DNA of 64,000 nt from Bugulina stolonifera (GCA_935421135.1 OW285190.1:3100001-3164000); one strand, 5' to 3'; numbered from the stretch's first letter, positions 40,901-57,548 are shown. The notes: generated by a model not told the origin, from the sequence alone. Program-made: numbers and translations.

Positions 40901-43900
40901 TAACCACTGGCGTTGTAAATAAATATAAATATGTAACATTGTAACTTCTGTAACCACTGGCGTTGTAAATAAATATAAATATGTAACCTTGTAACTTCTG
41001 TAACTACTGGCTTTGTAAATAAATATAAACATGTAACCTTGTAACTTCTGTAACCACTGGCGTTGTAAATAAATATAAACATGTAACCTTGTAACTTCTG
41101 TAACCACTGGCGTTGTAAATAAATATAAATATGTAACCTTGTAACTTCTGTAATCACTGGCATTGTAAATAAATATAAATATGTAACCTTGTAACTTCTG
41201 TAACCACTGGCGTTGTAAATAAATATAAATGTGTAACCTTGTAACTTCTGTAACCACTGGCGTTGTAAATAAATATAAATATGTAACCTTGTAACTTCTG
41301 TAACCACTGGCGTTGTAAATAAATATAAACATGTAACCTTGTAACTTCTGTAACCACTGGCGTTGTAAATAAATATAAATATGTAACCTTGTAACTTGTG
41401 CAACCACTGGCGTTGTAAATAAATATAAATGTGTAACCTTGTAACTTCTGTAACCACTGGTGTTGTAAATAAATATAAACATGTAACCTTGTAACTTCTG
41501 TAACCACTGGCGTTGTAAATAAATATAAACATGTAACCTTGTAACTTTTGTAACCACTGGCGTTGTAAATAAATATAAACATGTAACCTTGTAACTTCTG
41601 TAACCACTGGCGTTGTAAATAAATATAAATATGTAACCTTGTAACTTCTGTAACCACTGGCGTTGTAAATAAATATAAATGTGTAACCTTGTAACTTCTG
41701 TAACCACTGGCGTTGTAAATAAATATAAATATGTAACCTTGTAACTTCTGTAACCACTGGCGTTGTAAATAAATATAAATGTGTAACCTTGTAACTTCTG
41801 TAACCACTGGCGTTGTAAATAAATATAAATATGTAACCTCGTAACTTGTGCAACCACTGGCGTTGTAAATAAATATAAATGTGTAACCTTGTAACTTCTG
41901 TAACCACTGGCTTTGTAAATAAATATAAACATGTAACCTTGTAACTTCTGTAACCACTGGCGTTGTAAATAAATATAAACATGTAACCTTGTAACTTCTG
42001 TAACCACTGGCGTTGTAAATAAATATAAACATGTAACCTTGTAACTTCTGTAACCACTGGCGTTGTAAATAAATATAAACATGTAACCTTGTAACTTCTG
42101 TAACCACTGGCGTTGTAAATAAATATAAATATGTAACCTTGTAACTTCTGTAACTACTGGTGTTGTAAATAAATATAAACATGTAACCTTGTAACTTCTG
42201 TAACCACTGGCGTTGTAAATAAATATAAACATGTAACCTTGTAACTTCTGTAACCACTGGCGTTGTAAATAAATATAAAAATGTAACCTTGTAACTTCTG
42301 TAACCACTGGCGTTGTAAATAAATATGAATATGTAACCTTGTAACTTCTGTAACCACTGGCGTTGTAAATAAATATAAACATGTAACCTTGTAACTTCTG
42401 TAACCACTGGCCTTGTAAATAAATATAAATATGTAACCTTGTAACTTCTGTAATCAATGGCGTTGTAAATAAATATAAACATGTAACCTTGTAACTTCTG
42501 CAACCACTGGCGTTGTAAATAAATATAAACGTGTAACCTTGTAACTTCTGTAACCACTGGCGTTGTAAATAAATATAAACATGTAACCTTGTAACTTCTG
42601 TAACCACTGGCGTTGTAAATAAATATAAATATGTAACCTTGTAACTTCTGTAACCACTGGCGTTGTAAATAAATATAAACGTGTAACCTTGTAACTTCTG
42701 TAACCACTGGCGTTGTAAATAAATATAAATATGTAACCTTGTAACTTCTGTAACCACTGGCGTTGTAAATAAATATAAACATGTAACCTTGTAACTTCTG
42801 TAACCACTGGCGTTGTAAATAAATATAAACATGTAACCTTGTAACTTCTGTAACCACTGGCGTTGTAAATAAATATAAACGTCTAACCTTGTAACTTCTG
42901 TGACCACTGGCGTTGTAAATAAATATAAACATGTAACCTTGTAACTTCTGTAACCACTGGCGTTGTAAATAAATATAAATATGTAACACTGTAACTTCTG
43001 TAACCACTGGCGTTGTAAATAAATATAAATATGTAACCTTGTAACTTCTGTAACCACTGGCGTTGTAAATAAATATGAATATGTAACCTTGTAACTTCTG
43101 TAACCACTGGCGTTGTAAATAAATATAAATATATAACCTTGTAACTTCTGTAACCACTGGCGTTGTAAATAAAAATAAACATGTAACCCTGTAACTTCTG
43201 TAACCACTGGCCTTGTAAATAAATATAAATATGTAACCACTGGCGTTGTAAATAAATATAAATATGTAACCTTGTAACTTCTGTAACCACTGGCGTTGTA
43301 AATAAATATAAACATGTAACCTTGTAACTTCTGTAACCACTGGCGTTGTAAATAAATATAAATATGTAACATTGTAACTTCTGTAACCACTGGCGTTGTA
43401 AATAAATATAAATATGTAACCTTGTAACTTCTGTAACTACTGGCTTTGTAAATAAATATAAACATGTAACCTTGTAACTTCTGTAACCACTGGCGTTGTA
43501 AATAAATATAAACATGTAACCTTGTAACTTCTGTAACCACTGGCGTTGTAAATAAATATAAATATGTAACCTTGTAACTTCTGTAATCACTGGCATTGTA
43601 AATAAATATAAATATGTAACCTTGTAACTTCTGTAACCACTGGCGTTGTAAATAAATATAAATGTGTAACCTTGTAACTTCTGTAACCACTGGCGTTGTA
43701 AATAAATATAAATATGTAACCTTGTAACTTCTGTAACCACTGGCGTTGTAAATAAATATAAACATGTAACCTTGTAACTTCTGTAACCACTGGCGTTGTA
43801 AATAAATATAAATATGTAACCTTGTAACTTGTGCAACCACTGGCGTTGTAAATAAATATAAATGTGTAACCTTGTAACTTCTGTAACCACTGGTGTTGTA

Positions 43901-45660
43901 AATAAATATAAACATGTAACCTTGTAACTTCTGTAACCACTGGCGTTGTAAATAAATATAAACATGTAACTTTGTAACTTTTGTAACCACTGGCGTTGTA
44001 AATAAATATAAACATGTAACCTTGTAACTTCTGTAACCACTGGCGTTGTAAATAAATATAAATATGTAACCTTGTAACTTCTGTAACCACTGGCGTTGTA
44101 AATAAATATAAATGTGTAACCTTGTAACTTCTGTAACCACTGGCGTTGTAAATAAATATAAATATGTAACCTTGTAACTTCTGTAACCACTGGCGTTGTA
44201 AATAAATATAAATGTGTAACCTTGTAACTTCTGTAACCACTGGCGTTGTAAATAAATATAAATATGTAACCTCGTAACTTGTGCAACCACTGGCGTTGTA
44301 AATAAATATAAATATGTAACCTTGTAACTTCTGTAACCACTGGCGTTGTAAATAAATATAAACATGTAACCTTGTAACTTCTGTAACCACTGGCGTTGTA
44401 AATAAATATAAACATGTAACCTTGTAACTTCTGTAACCACTGGCGTTGTAAATAAATATAAACATGTTACCTTGTAACTTCTGTAACCACTGGCGTTGTA
44501 AATAAATATAAACATGTAACCTTGTAACTTCTGTAACCACTGGCGTTGTAAATAAATATAAATATGTAACCTTGTAACTTCTGTAACTACTGGTGTTGTA
44601 AATAAATATAAACATGTAACCTTGTAACTTCTGTAACCACTGGCGTTGTAAATAAATATAAACATGTAACCTTGTAACTTCTGTAACCACTGGCGTTGTA
44701 AATAAATATAAAAATGTAACCTTGTAACTTCTGTAACCACTGGCGTTGTAAATAAATATGAATATGTAACCTTGTAACTTCTGTAACCACTGGCGTTGTA
44801 AATAAATATAAACATGTAACCTTGTAACTTCTGTAACCACTGGCGTTGTAAATAAATATAAATATGTAACCTTGTAACTTCTGTAATCAATGGCGTTGTA
44901 AATAAATATAAACATGTAACCTTGTAACTTCTGCAACCACTGGCGTTGTAAATAAATATAAACGTGTAACCTTGTAACTTCTGTAACCACTGGCGTTGTA
45001 AATAAATATAAACATGTAACCTTGTAACTTCTGTAACCACTGGCGTTGTAAATAAATATAAATATGTAACCTTGTAACTTCTGTAACCACTGGCGTTGTA
45101 AATAAATATAAACGTGTAACCTTGTAACTTCTGTAACCACTGGCGTTGTAAATAAATATAAATATGTAACCTTGTAACTTCTGTAACCACTGGCGTTGTA
45201 AATAAATATAAACATGTAACCTTGTAACTTCTGTAACCACTGGCGTTGTAAATAAATATAAACATGTAACCTTGTAACTTCTGTAACCACTGGCGTTGTA
45301 AATAAATATAAACGTCTAACCTTGTAACTTCTGTAACCACTGGCGTTGTAAATAAATATAAACATGTAACCTTGTAACTTCTGTAACCACTGGCGTTGTA
45401 AATAAATATAAATATGTAACACTGTAACTTCTGTAACCACTGGCGTTGTAAATAAATATAAATATGTTACCTTGTAACTTCTGTAACTACTGGCGTTGTA
45501 AATAATTATAAACATGTAACCTTGTAACTTCTGTAACCACTGGCCTTGTAAATAAATATAAACATGTAACCTTGTAACTTCTGTAACCACTGGCGTTGTA
45601 AATAAATATAAATATGTAACCTTGTAACTTCTGTAACTACTGGCGTTGTAAATAATTATA
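40800..45660 (+). repeat. higher-order tandem duplication, spacing 2,433 bp
   Basis: About 40800-43232 is repeated at 43233-45665, each starting with the 33-bp truncated monomer. The spacing equals 49 monomers minus 17 bp. Rare AACGTCTAACC monomers at about 42890 and 45313 agree with the offset, allowing for the truncated unit. Confidence 0.85.
43216..43248 (+). repeat. 33-bp truncated monomer 2
   Basis: The same 17-bp loss, with GTAACCACTGG at 43233-43243, exactly 2,433 bp after the first and preceded by the same GGCCTT monomer. Confidence 0.93.
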
Positions 45661-48486
45661 AACATGTAACCTTGTAACTTCTGTAACCACTGGCGTTGTA
45701 AATAAATATAAATATGTAACCTTGTAACTTCTGTAACTACTGGCGTTGTAAATAAATATAAACATGTAACCTTGTAACTTCTGTAACCACTGGCGTTGTA
45801 AATAAATATAAATATGTAACCTTGTAACTTCTGTAACCACTGGCGTTGTAAATAAATATAAACATGTAACCTTGTAACTTCTGTAACCACTGGCGTTGTA
45901 AATAAATATAAATATGTAACATTGTAACTTCTGTAACCACTGGCGTTGTAAATAAATATAAATATGTAACCTTGTAACTTCTGTAACTACTGGCGTTGTA
46001 AATAAATATAAACATGTAACCTTGTAACTTCTGTAACTACTGGCGTTGTAAATAATTATAAACATGTAACCTTGTAACTTCTGTAACCACTGGCGTTGTA
46101 AATAAATATAAATATGTAACCTTGTAACTTCTGTAACCACTGGCGTCGTAAATAAATATAAACATGTAACCTTGTAACTTCTGTAACCACTGGCGTTGTA
46201 AATAAATATAAACATGTAACCTTGTAACTTCTGTAACCACTGGCGTTGTAAATAAATATAAATATGTAACCTTGTAACTTCTGTAACCACTGGCGTTGTA
46301 AATAAATATAAATGTGTAACCTTGTAACTTCTGTAACCACTGGCGTTGTAAATAATTATAAACATGTAACCTTGTAACTTCTGTAACCACTGGCGTTGTA
46401 AATAAATATAAATATGTAACCTTGTAACTTCTGTAACTACTGGTGTTGTAAATAAATATAAACATGTAACCTTGTAACTTCTGTAACCACTGGCGTTGTA
46501 AATAAATATAAATATGTAACCTTGTAACTTCTGTAACCACTGGCGTTGTAAATAAATATAAACATGTAACCTTGTAACTTCTGTAACCACTGGCGTTGTA
46601 AATAAATATAAACATGTAACCTTGTAACTTCTGTAACCACTGGCGTTGTAAATAAATATAAACATGTAACCTTGTAACTTCTGTAACCACTGGCGTTGTA
46701 AATAAATATAAACATGTAACCTTGTAACTTCTGTAACCACTGGCGTTGTAAATAAATATAAATATGTAACCTTGTAACTTCTGTAACTACTGGTGTTGTA
46801 AATAAATATAAACATGTAACCTTGTAACTTCTGTAACCACTGGCGTTGTAAATAAATATAAACATGTAACCTTGTAACTTCTGTAACCACTGGCGTTGTA
46901 AATAAATATAAATATGTAACCTTGTAACTTCTGTAACCACTGGCGTTGTAAATAAATATGAATATGTAACCTTGTAACTTCTGTAACCACTGGCGTTGTA
47001 AATAAATATAAATATATAACCTTGTAACTTCTGTAACCACTGGCGTTGTAAATAAAAATAAACATGTAACCTTGTAACTTCTGTAACCACTGGCCTTGTA
47101 AATAAATATAAATATGTAACCTTGTAACTTCTGTAACCAATGGCGTTGTAAATAAATATAAACATGTAACCTTGTAACTTCTGTAACCACTGGCGTTGTA
47201 AATAAATATAAACATATAACCTTGTAACTTCTGTAACCACTGGCGTTGTAAATAAATATGAACATGTAACCTTGTAACTTCTGTAACCACTGGCGTTGTA
47301 AATAAATATAAATATGTAACCTTGTAACTTCTGTAACCACTGGTGTTGTAAATAAATATAAACATGTAACCTTGTAACTTCTGTAACCACTGGCGTTGTA
47401 AATAAATATAAATATGTAACCTTGTAACTTCTGTAACCACTGGCGTTGTAAATAAATATAAACATGTAACCTTGTAACTTCTGTAACCACTGGCGTTGTA
47501 AATAAATATAAACATGTAACCTTGTAACTTCTGTAACCACTGGCGTTGTAAATAAATATAAACATGTAACCTTGTAACTTCTGTAACCACTGGCGTTGTA
47601 AATAAATATAAACATGTAACCTTGTAACTTCTGTAACCACTGGCGTTGTAAATAAATATAAATATGTAACCTTGTGACTTCTGTAACCACTGGCGTTGTA
47701 AATAAATATAAATATGTAACCTTGTAACTTCTGTAACCACTGGCGTTGTAAATAAATATAAACATGTAACCTTGTAACTTCTGTAACCACTGGCGTTGTA
47801 AATAAATATAAACATGTAACCTTGTAACTTCTGTAACCACTGGCGTTGTAAATAAATATAAACATGTAACCTTGTAACTTCTGTAACCACTGGCGTTGTA
47901 AATAAATATAAACATGTAACCTTGTAACTTCTGTAACCACTGGCGTTGTAAATAAATATAAATATGTAACCTTGTAACTTCTGTAACCACTGGCGTTGTA
48001 AATAAATATAAACATGTAACATTGTAACTTCTGTAACCACTGGCGTTGTAAATAAATATAAACATGTAACCTTGTAACTTCTGTAACCACTGGCGTTGTA
48101 AATAAATATAAATATGTAACCTTGTAACTTCTGTAACCACTGGCGTTGTAAATAAATATAAACATGTAACCTTGTAACTTCTGTAACCACTGGCGTTGTA
48201 AATAAATATAAACATGTAACCTTGTAACTTCTGTAACCACTGGCCTTGTAAATAAATATAAATATGTAACCTTGTAACTTCTGTAACCACTGGCGTTGTA
48301 AATAAATATAAATATGTAACCTTGTAACTTCTGTAACCACTGGCCTTGTAAATAAATATAAACATGTTACCTTGTAACTTCTGTAACCACTGGCGTTGTA
48401 AATAAATATAAACATGTAACCTTGTAACTTCTGTAACCACTGGCGTTGTAAATAAATATAAATATGTAACCTTGTAACTTCTGTAA

Positions 48487-51400
48487 CTACTGGCGTTGTA
48501 AATAAATATAAACATGTAACCTTGTAACTTCTGTAACCACTGGCGTTGTAAATAAATATAAATATGTAACCTTGTAACTTCTGTAACCACTGGCGTTGTA
48601 AATAAATATAAACATGTAACCTTGTAACTTCTGTAACCATTGGCGTTGTAAATAAATATAAATATGTAACATTGTAACTTCTGTAACCACTGGCGTTGTA
48701 AATAAATATAAATATGTAACCTTGTAACTTCTGTAACTACTGGTGTTGTAAATAAATATAAACATGTAACCTTGTAACTTCTGTAACCACTGGCGTTGTA
48801 AATAAATATAAATATGTAACCTTGTAACTTCTGTAACCACTGGCGTCGTAAATAAATATAAACATGTAACCTTGTAACTTCTGTAACCACTGGCGTTGTA
48901 AATAAATATAAACATGTAACCTTGTAACTTCTGTAACCACTGGCGTTGTAAATAAATATAAATATGTAACCTTGTAACTTCTGTAACCACTGGCGTTGTA
49001 AATAAATATAAATGTGTAACCTTGTAACTTCTGTAACCACTGGCGTTGTAAATAATTATAAACATGTAACCTTGTAACTTCTGTAACCACTGGCGCTGTA
49101 AATAAATATAAATATGTAACCTTGTAACTTCTGTAACTACTGGTGTTGTAAATAAATATAAACATGTAACCTTGTAACTTCTGTAACCACTGGCGTTGTA
49201 AATAAACATAAATATGTAACCTTGTAACTTCTGTAACCACTGGCGTTGTAAATAAATATAAACATGTAACCTTGTAACTTCTGTAACCACTGGCGTTGTA
49301 AATAAATATAAACATGTAACCTTGTAACTTCTGTAACCACTGGCCTTGTAAATAAATATAAATATGTAACCTTGTAACTTCTGTAACCACTGGCGTTGTA
49401 AATAAATATAAATATGTAACCTTGTAACTTCTGTAACCACTGGCGTTGTAAATAAATATAAATATGTAACCTTGTAACTTCTGTAACTACTGGCGTTGTA
49501 AATAAATATAAACATGTAACCTTGTAACTTCTGTAACCACTGGCGTTGTAAATAAATATAAATATGTAACCTTGTAACTTCTGTAACCACTGGCGTTGTA
49601 AATAAATATAAATATGTAACCTTGTAACTTCTGTAACCACTGGCGTTGTAAATAAATATAAATATGTAACATTGTAACTTCTGTAACCACTGGCGTTGTA
49701 AATAAATATAAATATGTAACCTTGTAACTTCTGTAACTACTGGCGTTGTAAATAATTATAAACATGTAACCTTGTAACTTCTGTAACCACTGGCCTTGTA
49801 AAGAAATATAAACATGTAACCTTGTAACTTCTGTAACCACTGGCGTTGTAAATAAATATAAATATGTAACCTTGTAACTTCTGTAACTACTGGCGTTGTA
49901 AATAATTATAAACATGTAACCTTGTAACTTCTGTAACCACTGGCGTTGTAAATAAATATAAATATGTAACCTTGTAACTTCTGTAACTACTGGCGTTGTA
50001 AATAAATATAAACATGTAACCTTGTAACTTCTGTAACCACTGGCGTTGTAAATAAATATAAATATGTAACCTTGTAACTTCTGTAACCACTGGCGTTGTA
50101 AATAAATATAAACATGTAACCTTGTAACTTCTGTAACCACTGGCGTTGTAAATAAATATAAATATGTAACATTGTAACTTCTGTAACCACTGGCGTTGTA
50201 AATAAATATAAATATGTAACCTTGTAACTTCTGTAACTACTGGCGTTGTAAATAAATATAAACATGTAACCTTGTAACTTCTGTAACCACTGGCGTTGTA
50301 AATAAATATAAACATGTAACCTTGTAACTTCTGTAACCACTGGCGTTGTAAATAAATATAAATATGTAACCTTGTAACTTCTGTAACCACTGGCGTCGTA
50401 AATAAATATAAACATGTAACCTTGTAACTTCTGTAACCACTGGCGTTGTAAATAAATATAAACATGTAACCTTGTAACTTCTGTAACCACTGGCGTTGTA
50501 AATAAATATAAATATGTAACCTTGTAACTTCTGTAACCACTGGCGTTGTAAATAAATATAAATGTGTAACCTTGTAAGTTCTGTAACCACTGGCGTTGTA
50601 AATAATTATAAACATGTAACCTTGTAACTTCTGTAACCACTGGCGTTGTAAATAAATATAAATATGTAACCTTGTAACTTCTGTAACTACTGGTGTTGTA
50701 AATAAATATAAACATGTAACCTTGTAACTTCTGTAACCACTGGCGTTGTAAATAAATATAAATATGTAACCTTGTAACTTCTGTAACCACTGGCGTTGTA
50801 AATAAATATAAACATGTAACCTTGTAACTTCTGTAACCACTGGCGTTGTAAATAAATATAAACATGTAACCTTGTAACTTCTGTAACCACTGGCGTTGTA
50901 AATAAATATAAACATGTAACCTTGTAACTTCTGTAACCACTGGCGTTGTAAATAAATATAAACAAGTAACCTTGTAACTTCTGTAACCACTGGCGTTGTA
51001 AATAAATATAAATATGTAACCTTGTAACTTCTGTAACTACTGGTGTTGTAAATAAATATAAACATGTAACCTTGTAACTTCTGTAACCACTGGCGTTGTA
51101 AATAAATATAAATATGTAACCTTGTAACTTCTGTAACCACTGGCGTTGTAAATAAATATAAACATGTAACCTTGTAACTTCTGTAACCACTGGCGTTGTA
51201 AATAAATATAAACATGTAACCTTGTAACTTCTGTAACCACTGGCCTTGTAAATAAATATAAATATGTAACCTTGTAACTTCTGTAACCACTGGCGTTGTA
51301 AATAAATATAAATATGTAACCTTGTAACTTCTGTAACCACTGGCGTTGTAAATAAATATAAATATGTAACCTTGTAACTTCTGTAACTACTGGCGTTGTA

Positions 51401-54400
51401 AATAAATATAAACATGTAACCTTGTAACTTCTGTAACCACTGGCGTTGTAAATAAATATAAATATGTAACCTTGTAACTTCTGTAACCACTGGCGTTGTA
51501 AATAAATATAAACATGTAACCTTGTAACTTCTGTAACCACTGGCGTTGTAAATAAATATAAATATGTAACATTGTAACTTCTGTAACCACTGGCGTTGTA
51601 AATAAATATAAACATGTAACCTTGTAACTTCTGTAACCACTGGCGTTGTAAATAAATATAAATATGTAACCTTGTGACTTCTGTAACCACTGGCGTTGTA
51701 AATAAATATAAATATGTAACCTTGTAACTTCTGTAACCACTGGCGTTGTAAATAAATATAAACATGTAACCTTGTAACTTCTGTAACCACTGGCGTTGTA
51801 AATAAATATAAACATGTAACCTTGTAACTTCTGTAACCACTGGCGTTGTAAATAAATATAAACATGTAACCTTGTAACTTCTGTAACCACTGGCGTTGTA
51901 AATAAATATAAACATGTAACCTTGTAACTTCTGTAACCACTGGCGTTGTAAATAAATATAAATATGTAACCTTGTAACTTCTGTAACCACTGGCGTTGTA
52001 AATAAATATAAACATGTAACCTTGTAACTTCTGTAACCACTGGCGTTGTAAATAAATATAAACATGTAACCTTGTAACTTCTGTAACCACTGGCGTTGTA
52101 AATAAATATAAATATGTAACCTTGTAACTTCTGTAACCACTGGCGTTGTAAATAAATATAAACATGTAACCTTGTAACTTCTGTAACCACTGGCGTTGTA
52201 AATAAATATAAACATGTAACCTTGTAACTTCTGTAACCACTGGCCTTGTAAATAAATATAAATATGTAACCTTGTAACTTCTGTAACCACTGGCGTTGTA
52301 AATAAATATAAATATGTAACCTTGTAACTTCTGTAACCACTGGCCTTGTAAATAAATATAAACATGTTACCTTGTAACTTCTGTAACCACTGGCGTTGTA
52401 AATAAATATAAACATGTAACCTTGTAACTTCTGTAACCACTGGCGTTGTAAATAAATATAAATATGTAACCTTGTAACTTCTGTAACTACTGGCGTTGTA
52501 AATAAATATAAACATGTAACCTTGTAACTTCTGTAACCACTGGCGTTGTAAATAAATATAAATATGTAACCTTGTAACTTCTGTAACCACTGGCGTTGTA
52601 AATAAATATAAACATGTAACCTTGTAACTTCTGTAACCATTGGCGTTGTAAATAAATATAAATATGTAACATTGTAACTTCTGTAACCACTGGCGTTGTA
52701 AATAAATATAAATATGTAACCTTGTAACTTCTGTAACTACTGGCGTTGTAAATAAATATAAACATGTAACCTTGTAACTTCTGTAACCACTGGCGTTGTA
52801 AATAAATATAAATATGTAACCTTGTAACTTCTGTAACCACTGGCGTCGTAAATAAATATAAACATGTAACCTTGTAACTTCTGTAACCACTGGCGTTGTA
52901 AATAAATATAAACATGTAACCTTGTAACTTCTGTAACCACTGGCGTTGTAAATAAATATAAATATGTAACCTTGTAACTTCTGTAACCACTGGCGTTGTA
53001 AATAAATATAAATGTGTAACCTTGTAACTTCTGTAACCACTGGCGTTGTAAATAATTATAAACATGTAACCTTGTAACTTCTGTAACCACTGGCGCTGTA
53101 AATAAATATAAATATGTAACCTTGTAACTTCTGTAACTACTGGTGTTGTAAATAAATATAAACATGTAACCTTGTAACTTCTGTAACCACTGGCGTTGTA
53201 AATAAACATAAATATGTAACCTTGTAACTTCTGTAACCACTGGCGTTGTAAATAAATATAAACATGTAACCTTGTAACTTCTGTAACCACTGGCGTTGTA
53301 AATAAATATAAACATGTAACCTTGTAACTTCTGTAACCACTGGCCTTGTAAATAAATATAAATATGTAACCTTGTAACTTCTGTAACCACTGGCGTTGTA
53401 AATAAATATAAATATGTAACCTTGTAACTTCTGTAACCACTGGCGTTGTAAATAAATATAAATATGTAACCTTGTAACTTCTGTAACTACTGGCGTTGTA
53501 AATAAATATAAACATGTAACCTTGTAACTTCTGTAACCACTGGCGTTGTAAATAAATATAAACATGTAACCTTGTAACTTCTGTAACCACTGGCGTTGTA
53601 AATAAATATAAACATGTAACCTTGTAACTTCTGTAACCACTGGCGTTGTAAATAAATATAAATATGTAACATTGTAACTTCTGTAACCACTGGCGTTGTA
53701 AATAAATATAAATATGTAACCTTGTAACTTCTGTAACTACTGGCGTTGTAAATAATTATAAACATGTAACCTTGTAACTTCTGTAACCACTGGCCTTGTA
53801 AAGAAATATAAACATGTAACCTTGTAACTTCTGTAACCACTGGCGTTGTAAATAAATATAAATATGTAACCTTGTAACTTCTGTAACTACTGGCGTTGTA
53901 AATAATTATAAACATGTAACCTTGTAACTTCTGTAACCACTGGCGTTGTAAATAAATATAAATATGTAACCTTGTAACTTCTGTAACTACTGGCGTTGTA
54001 AATAAATATAAACATGTAACCTTGTAACTTCTGTAACCACTGGCGTTGTAAATAAATATAAATATGTAACCTTGTAACTTCTGTAACCACTGGCGTTGTA
54101 AATAAATATAAACATGTAACCTTGTAACTTCTGTAACCACTGGCGTTGTAAATAAATATAAATATGTAACCTTGTAACTTCTGTAACCACTGGCGTTGTA
54201 AATAAATATAAATATGTAACCTTGTAACTTCTGTAACTACTGGCGTTGTAAATAAATATAAACATGTAACCTTGTAACTTCTGTAACCACTGGCGTTGTA
54301 AATAAATATAAACATGTAACCTTGTAACTTCTGTAACCACTGGCGTTGTAAATAAATATAAATATGTAACCTTGTAACTTCTGTAACCACTGGCGTCGTA

Positions 54401-55290
54401 AATAAATATAAACATGTAACCTTGTAACTTCTGTAACCACTGGCGTTGTAAATAAATATAAACATGTAACCTTGTAACTTCTGTAACCACTGGCGTTGTA
54501 AATAAATATAAATATGTAACCTTGTAACTTCTGTAACCACTGGCGTTGTAAATAAATATAAATGTGTAACCTTGTAAGTTCTGTAACCACTGGCGTTGTA
54601 AATAATTATAAACATGTAACCTTGTAACTTCTGTAACCACTGGCGTTGTAAATAAATATAAATATGTAACCTTGTAACTTCTGTAACCACTGGTGTTGTA
54701 AATAAATATAAACATGTAACCTTGTAACTTCTGTAACCACTGGCGTTGTAAATAAATATAAATATGTAACCTTGTAACTTCTGTAACCACTGGCGTTGTA
54801 AATAAATATAAACATGTAACCTTGTAACTTCTGTAACCACTGGCGTTGTAAATAAATATAAACATGTAACCTTGTAACTTCTGTAACCACTGGCGTTGTA
54901 AATAAATATAAACATGTAACCTTGTAACTTCTGTAACCACTGGCGTTGTAAATAAATATAAACAAGTAACCTTGTAACTTCTGTAACCACTGGCGTTGTA
55001 AATAAATATAAATATGTAACCTTGTAACTTCTGTAACTACTGGTGTTGTAAATAAATATAAACATGTAACCTTGTAACTTCTGTAACCACTGGCGTTGTA
55101 AATAAATATAAATATGTAACCTTGTAACTTCTGTAACCACTGGCGTTGTAAATAAATATAAACATGTAACCTTGTAACTTCTGTAACCACTGGCGTTGTA
55201 AATAAATATAAACATGTAACCTTGTAACTTCTGTAACCACTGGCCTTGTAAATAAATATAAATATGTAACCTTGTAACTTCTGTAACCAC
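48487..55290 (+). repeat. higher-order duplication, spacing 4,000 bp (80 monomers)
   Basis: About 48487-51290 matches 52487-55290. Markers: CCATTGGCG at about 48638 and 52638, AATAAACATAAATATG near 49201 and 53201, and CTTGTAAGTTCTG near 50576 and 54576. Confidence 0.82.
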
Positions 55291-57548
55291 TGGCGTTGTA
55301 AATAAATATAAATATGTAACCTTGTAACTTCTGTAACCACTGGCGTTGTAAATAAATATAAATATGTAACCTTGTAACTTCTGTAACTACTGGCGTTGTA
55401 AATAAATATAAACATGTAACCTTGTAACTTCTGTAACCACTGGCGTTGTAAATAAATATAAATATGTAACCTTGTAACTTCTGTAACCACTGGCGTTGTA
55501 AATAAATATAAACATGTAACCTTGTAACTTCTGTAACCACTGGCGTTGTAAATAAATATAAATATGTAACATTGTAACTTCTGTAACCACTGGCGTTGTA
55601 AATAAATATAAATATGTAACCTTGTAACTTCTGTAACTACTGGCGTTGTAAATAATTATAAACATGTAACCTTGTAACTTCTGTAACCACTGGCCTTGTA
55701 AAGAAATATAAACATGTAACCTTGAAACTTCTGTAACCACTGGCGTTGTAAATAAATATAAATATGTAACCTTGTAACTTCTGTAACTACTGGCGTTGTA
55801 AATAATTATAAACATGTAACCTTGTAACTTCTGTAACCACTGGCGTTGTAAATAAATATAAATATGTAACCTTGTAACTTCTGTAACTACTGGCGTTGTA
55901 AATAAATATAAACATGTAACCTTGTAACTTCTGTAACCACTGGCGTTGTAAATAAATATAAATATGTAACCTTGTAACTTCTGTAACCACTGGCGTTGTA
56001 AATAAATATAAACATGTAACCTTGTAACTTCTGTAACCACTGGCGTTGTAAATAAATATAAATATGTAACATTGTAACTTCTGTAACCACTGGCGTTGTA
56101 AATAAATATAAATATGTAACCTTGTAACTTCTGTAACTACTGGCGTTGTAAATAAATATAAACATGTAACCTTGTAACTTCTGTAACCACTGGCGTTGTA
56201 AATAAATATAAACATGTAACCTTGTAACTTCTGTAACCACTGGCGTTGTAAATAAATATAAATATGTAACCTTGTAACTTCTGTAACCACTGGCGTCGTA
56301 AATAAATATAAACATGTAACCTTGTAACTTCTGTAACCACTGGCGTTGTAAATAAATATAAACATGTAACCTTGTAACTTCTGTAACCACTGGCGTTGTA
56401 AATAAATATAAATATGTAACCTTGTAACTTCTGTAACCACTGGCGTTGTAAATAAATATAAATGTGTAACCTTGTAACTTCTGTAACCACTGGCGTTGTA
56501 AATAATTATAAACATGTAACCTTGTAACTTCTGTAACCACTGGCGTTGTAAATAAATATAAATATGTAACCTTGTAACTTCTGTAACTACTGGTGTTGTA
56601 AATAAATATAAACATGTAACCTTGTAACTTCTGTAACCACTGGCGTTGTAAATAAATATAAATATGTAACCTTGTAACTTCTGTAACTACTGGCGTTGTA
56701 AATAAATATAAACATGTAACCTTGTAACTTCTGTAACCACTGGCGTTGTAAATAAATATAAACATGTAACCTTGTAACTTCTGTAACCACTGGCGTTGTA
56801 AATAAATATAAACATGTAACCTTGTAACTTCTGTAACCACTGGCGTTGTAAATAAATATAAACAAGTAACCTTGTAACTTCTGTAACCACTGGCGTTGTA
56901 AATAAATATAAATATGTAACCTTGTAACTTCTGTAACTACTGGTGTTGTAAATAAATATAAACATGTAACCTTGTAACTTCTGTAACCACTGGCGTTGTA
57001 AATAAATATAAACATGTAACCTTGTAACTTCTGTAACCACTGGCGTTGTAAATAAATATAAATATGTAACCTTGTAACTTCTGTAACCACTGGCGTTGTA
57101 AATAAATATGAATATGTAACCTTGTAACTTCTGTAACCACTGGCGTTGTAAATAAATATAAACATGTAACCTTGTAACTTCTGTAACCACTGGCGTTGTA
57201 AATAAATATAAACATGTAACCTTGTAACTTCTGTAACTACTGGTGTTGTAAATAAATATAAACATGTAACCTTGTAACTTCTGTAACCACTGGCGTTGTA
57301 AATAAATATAAACATGTAACCTTGTAACTTCTGTAACCACTGGCGTTGTAAATAAATATAAATATGTAACCTTGTAACTTCTGTAACCACTGGCGTTGTA
57401 AATAAATATGAATATGTAACCTTGTAACTTCTGTAACCACTGGCGTTGTAAATAAATATAAATATATAACCTTGTAACTTCTGTAACCACTGGCGTTGTA
57501 AATAAAAATAAACATGTAACCTTGTAACTTCTGTAACCACTGGCGTTG

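Larger units (their letters stand above)
32871..51300 (+). repeat. long-range duplication, spacing 12,766 bp
   Basis: About 32871-38520 corresponds monomer by monomer to 45637-51290. Markers: CCTTGTGACTT near 34906 and 47672, TAAAATTGG-type and CCATTGGCG near 35872 and 48638, and ATATATAACC near 34246 and 47012. The spacing is 256 monomers minus two 17-bp deletions, as expected from the two truncated units between the copies. Confidence 0.82.
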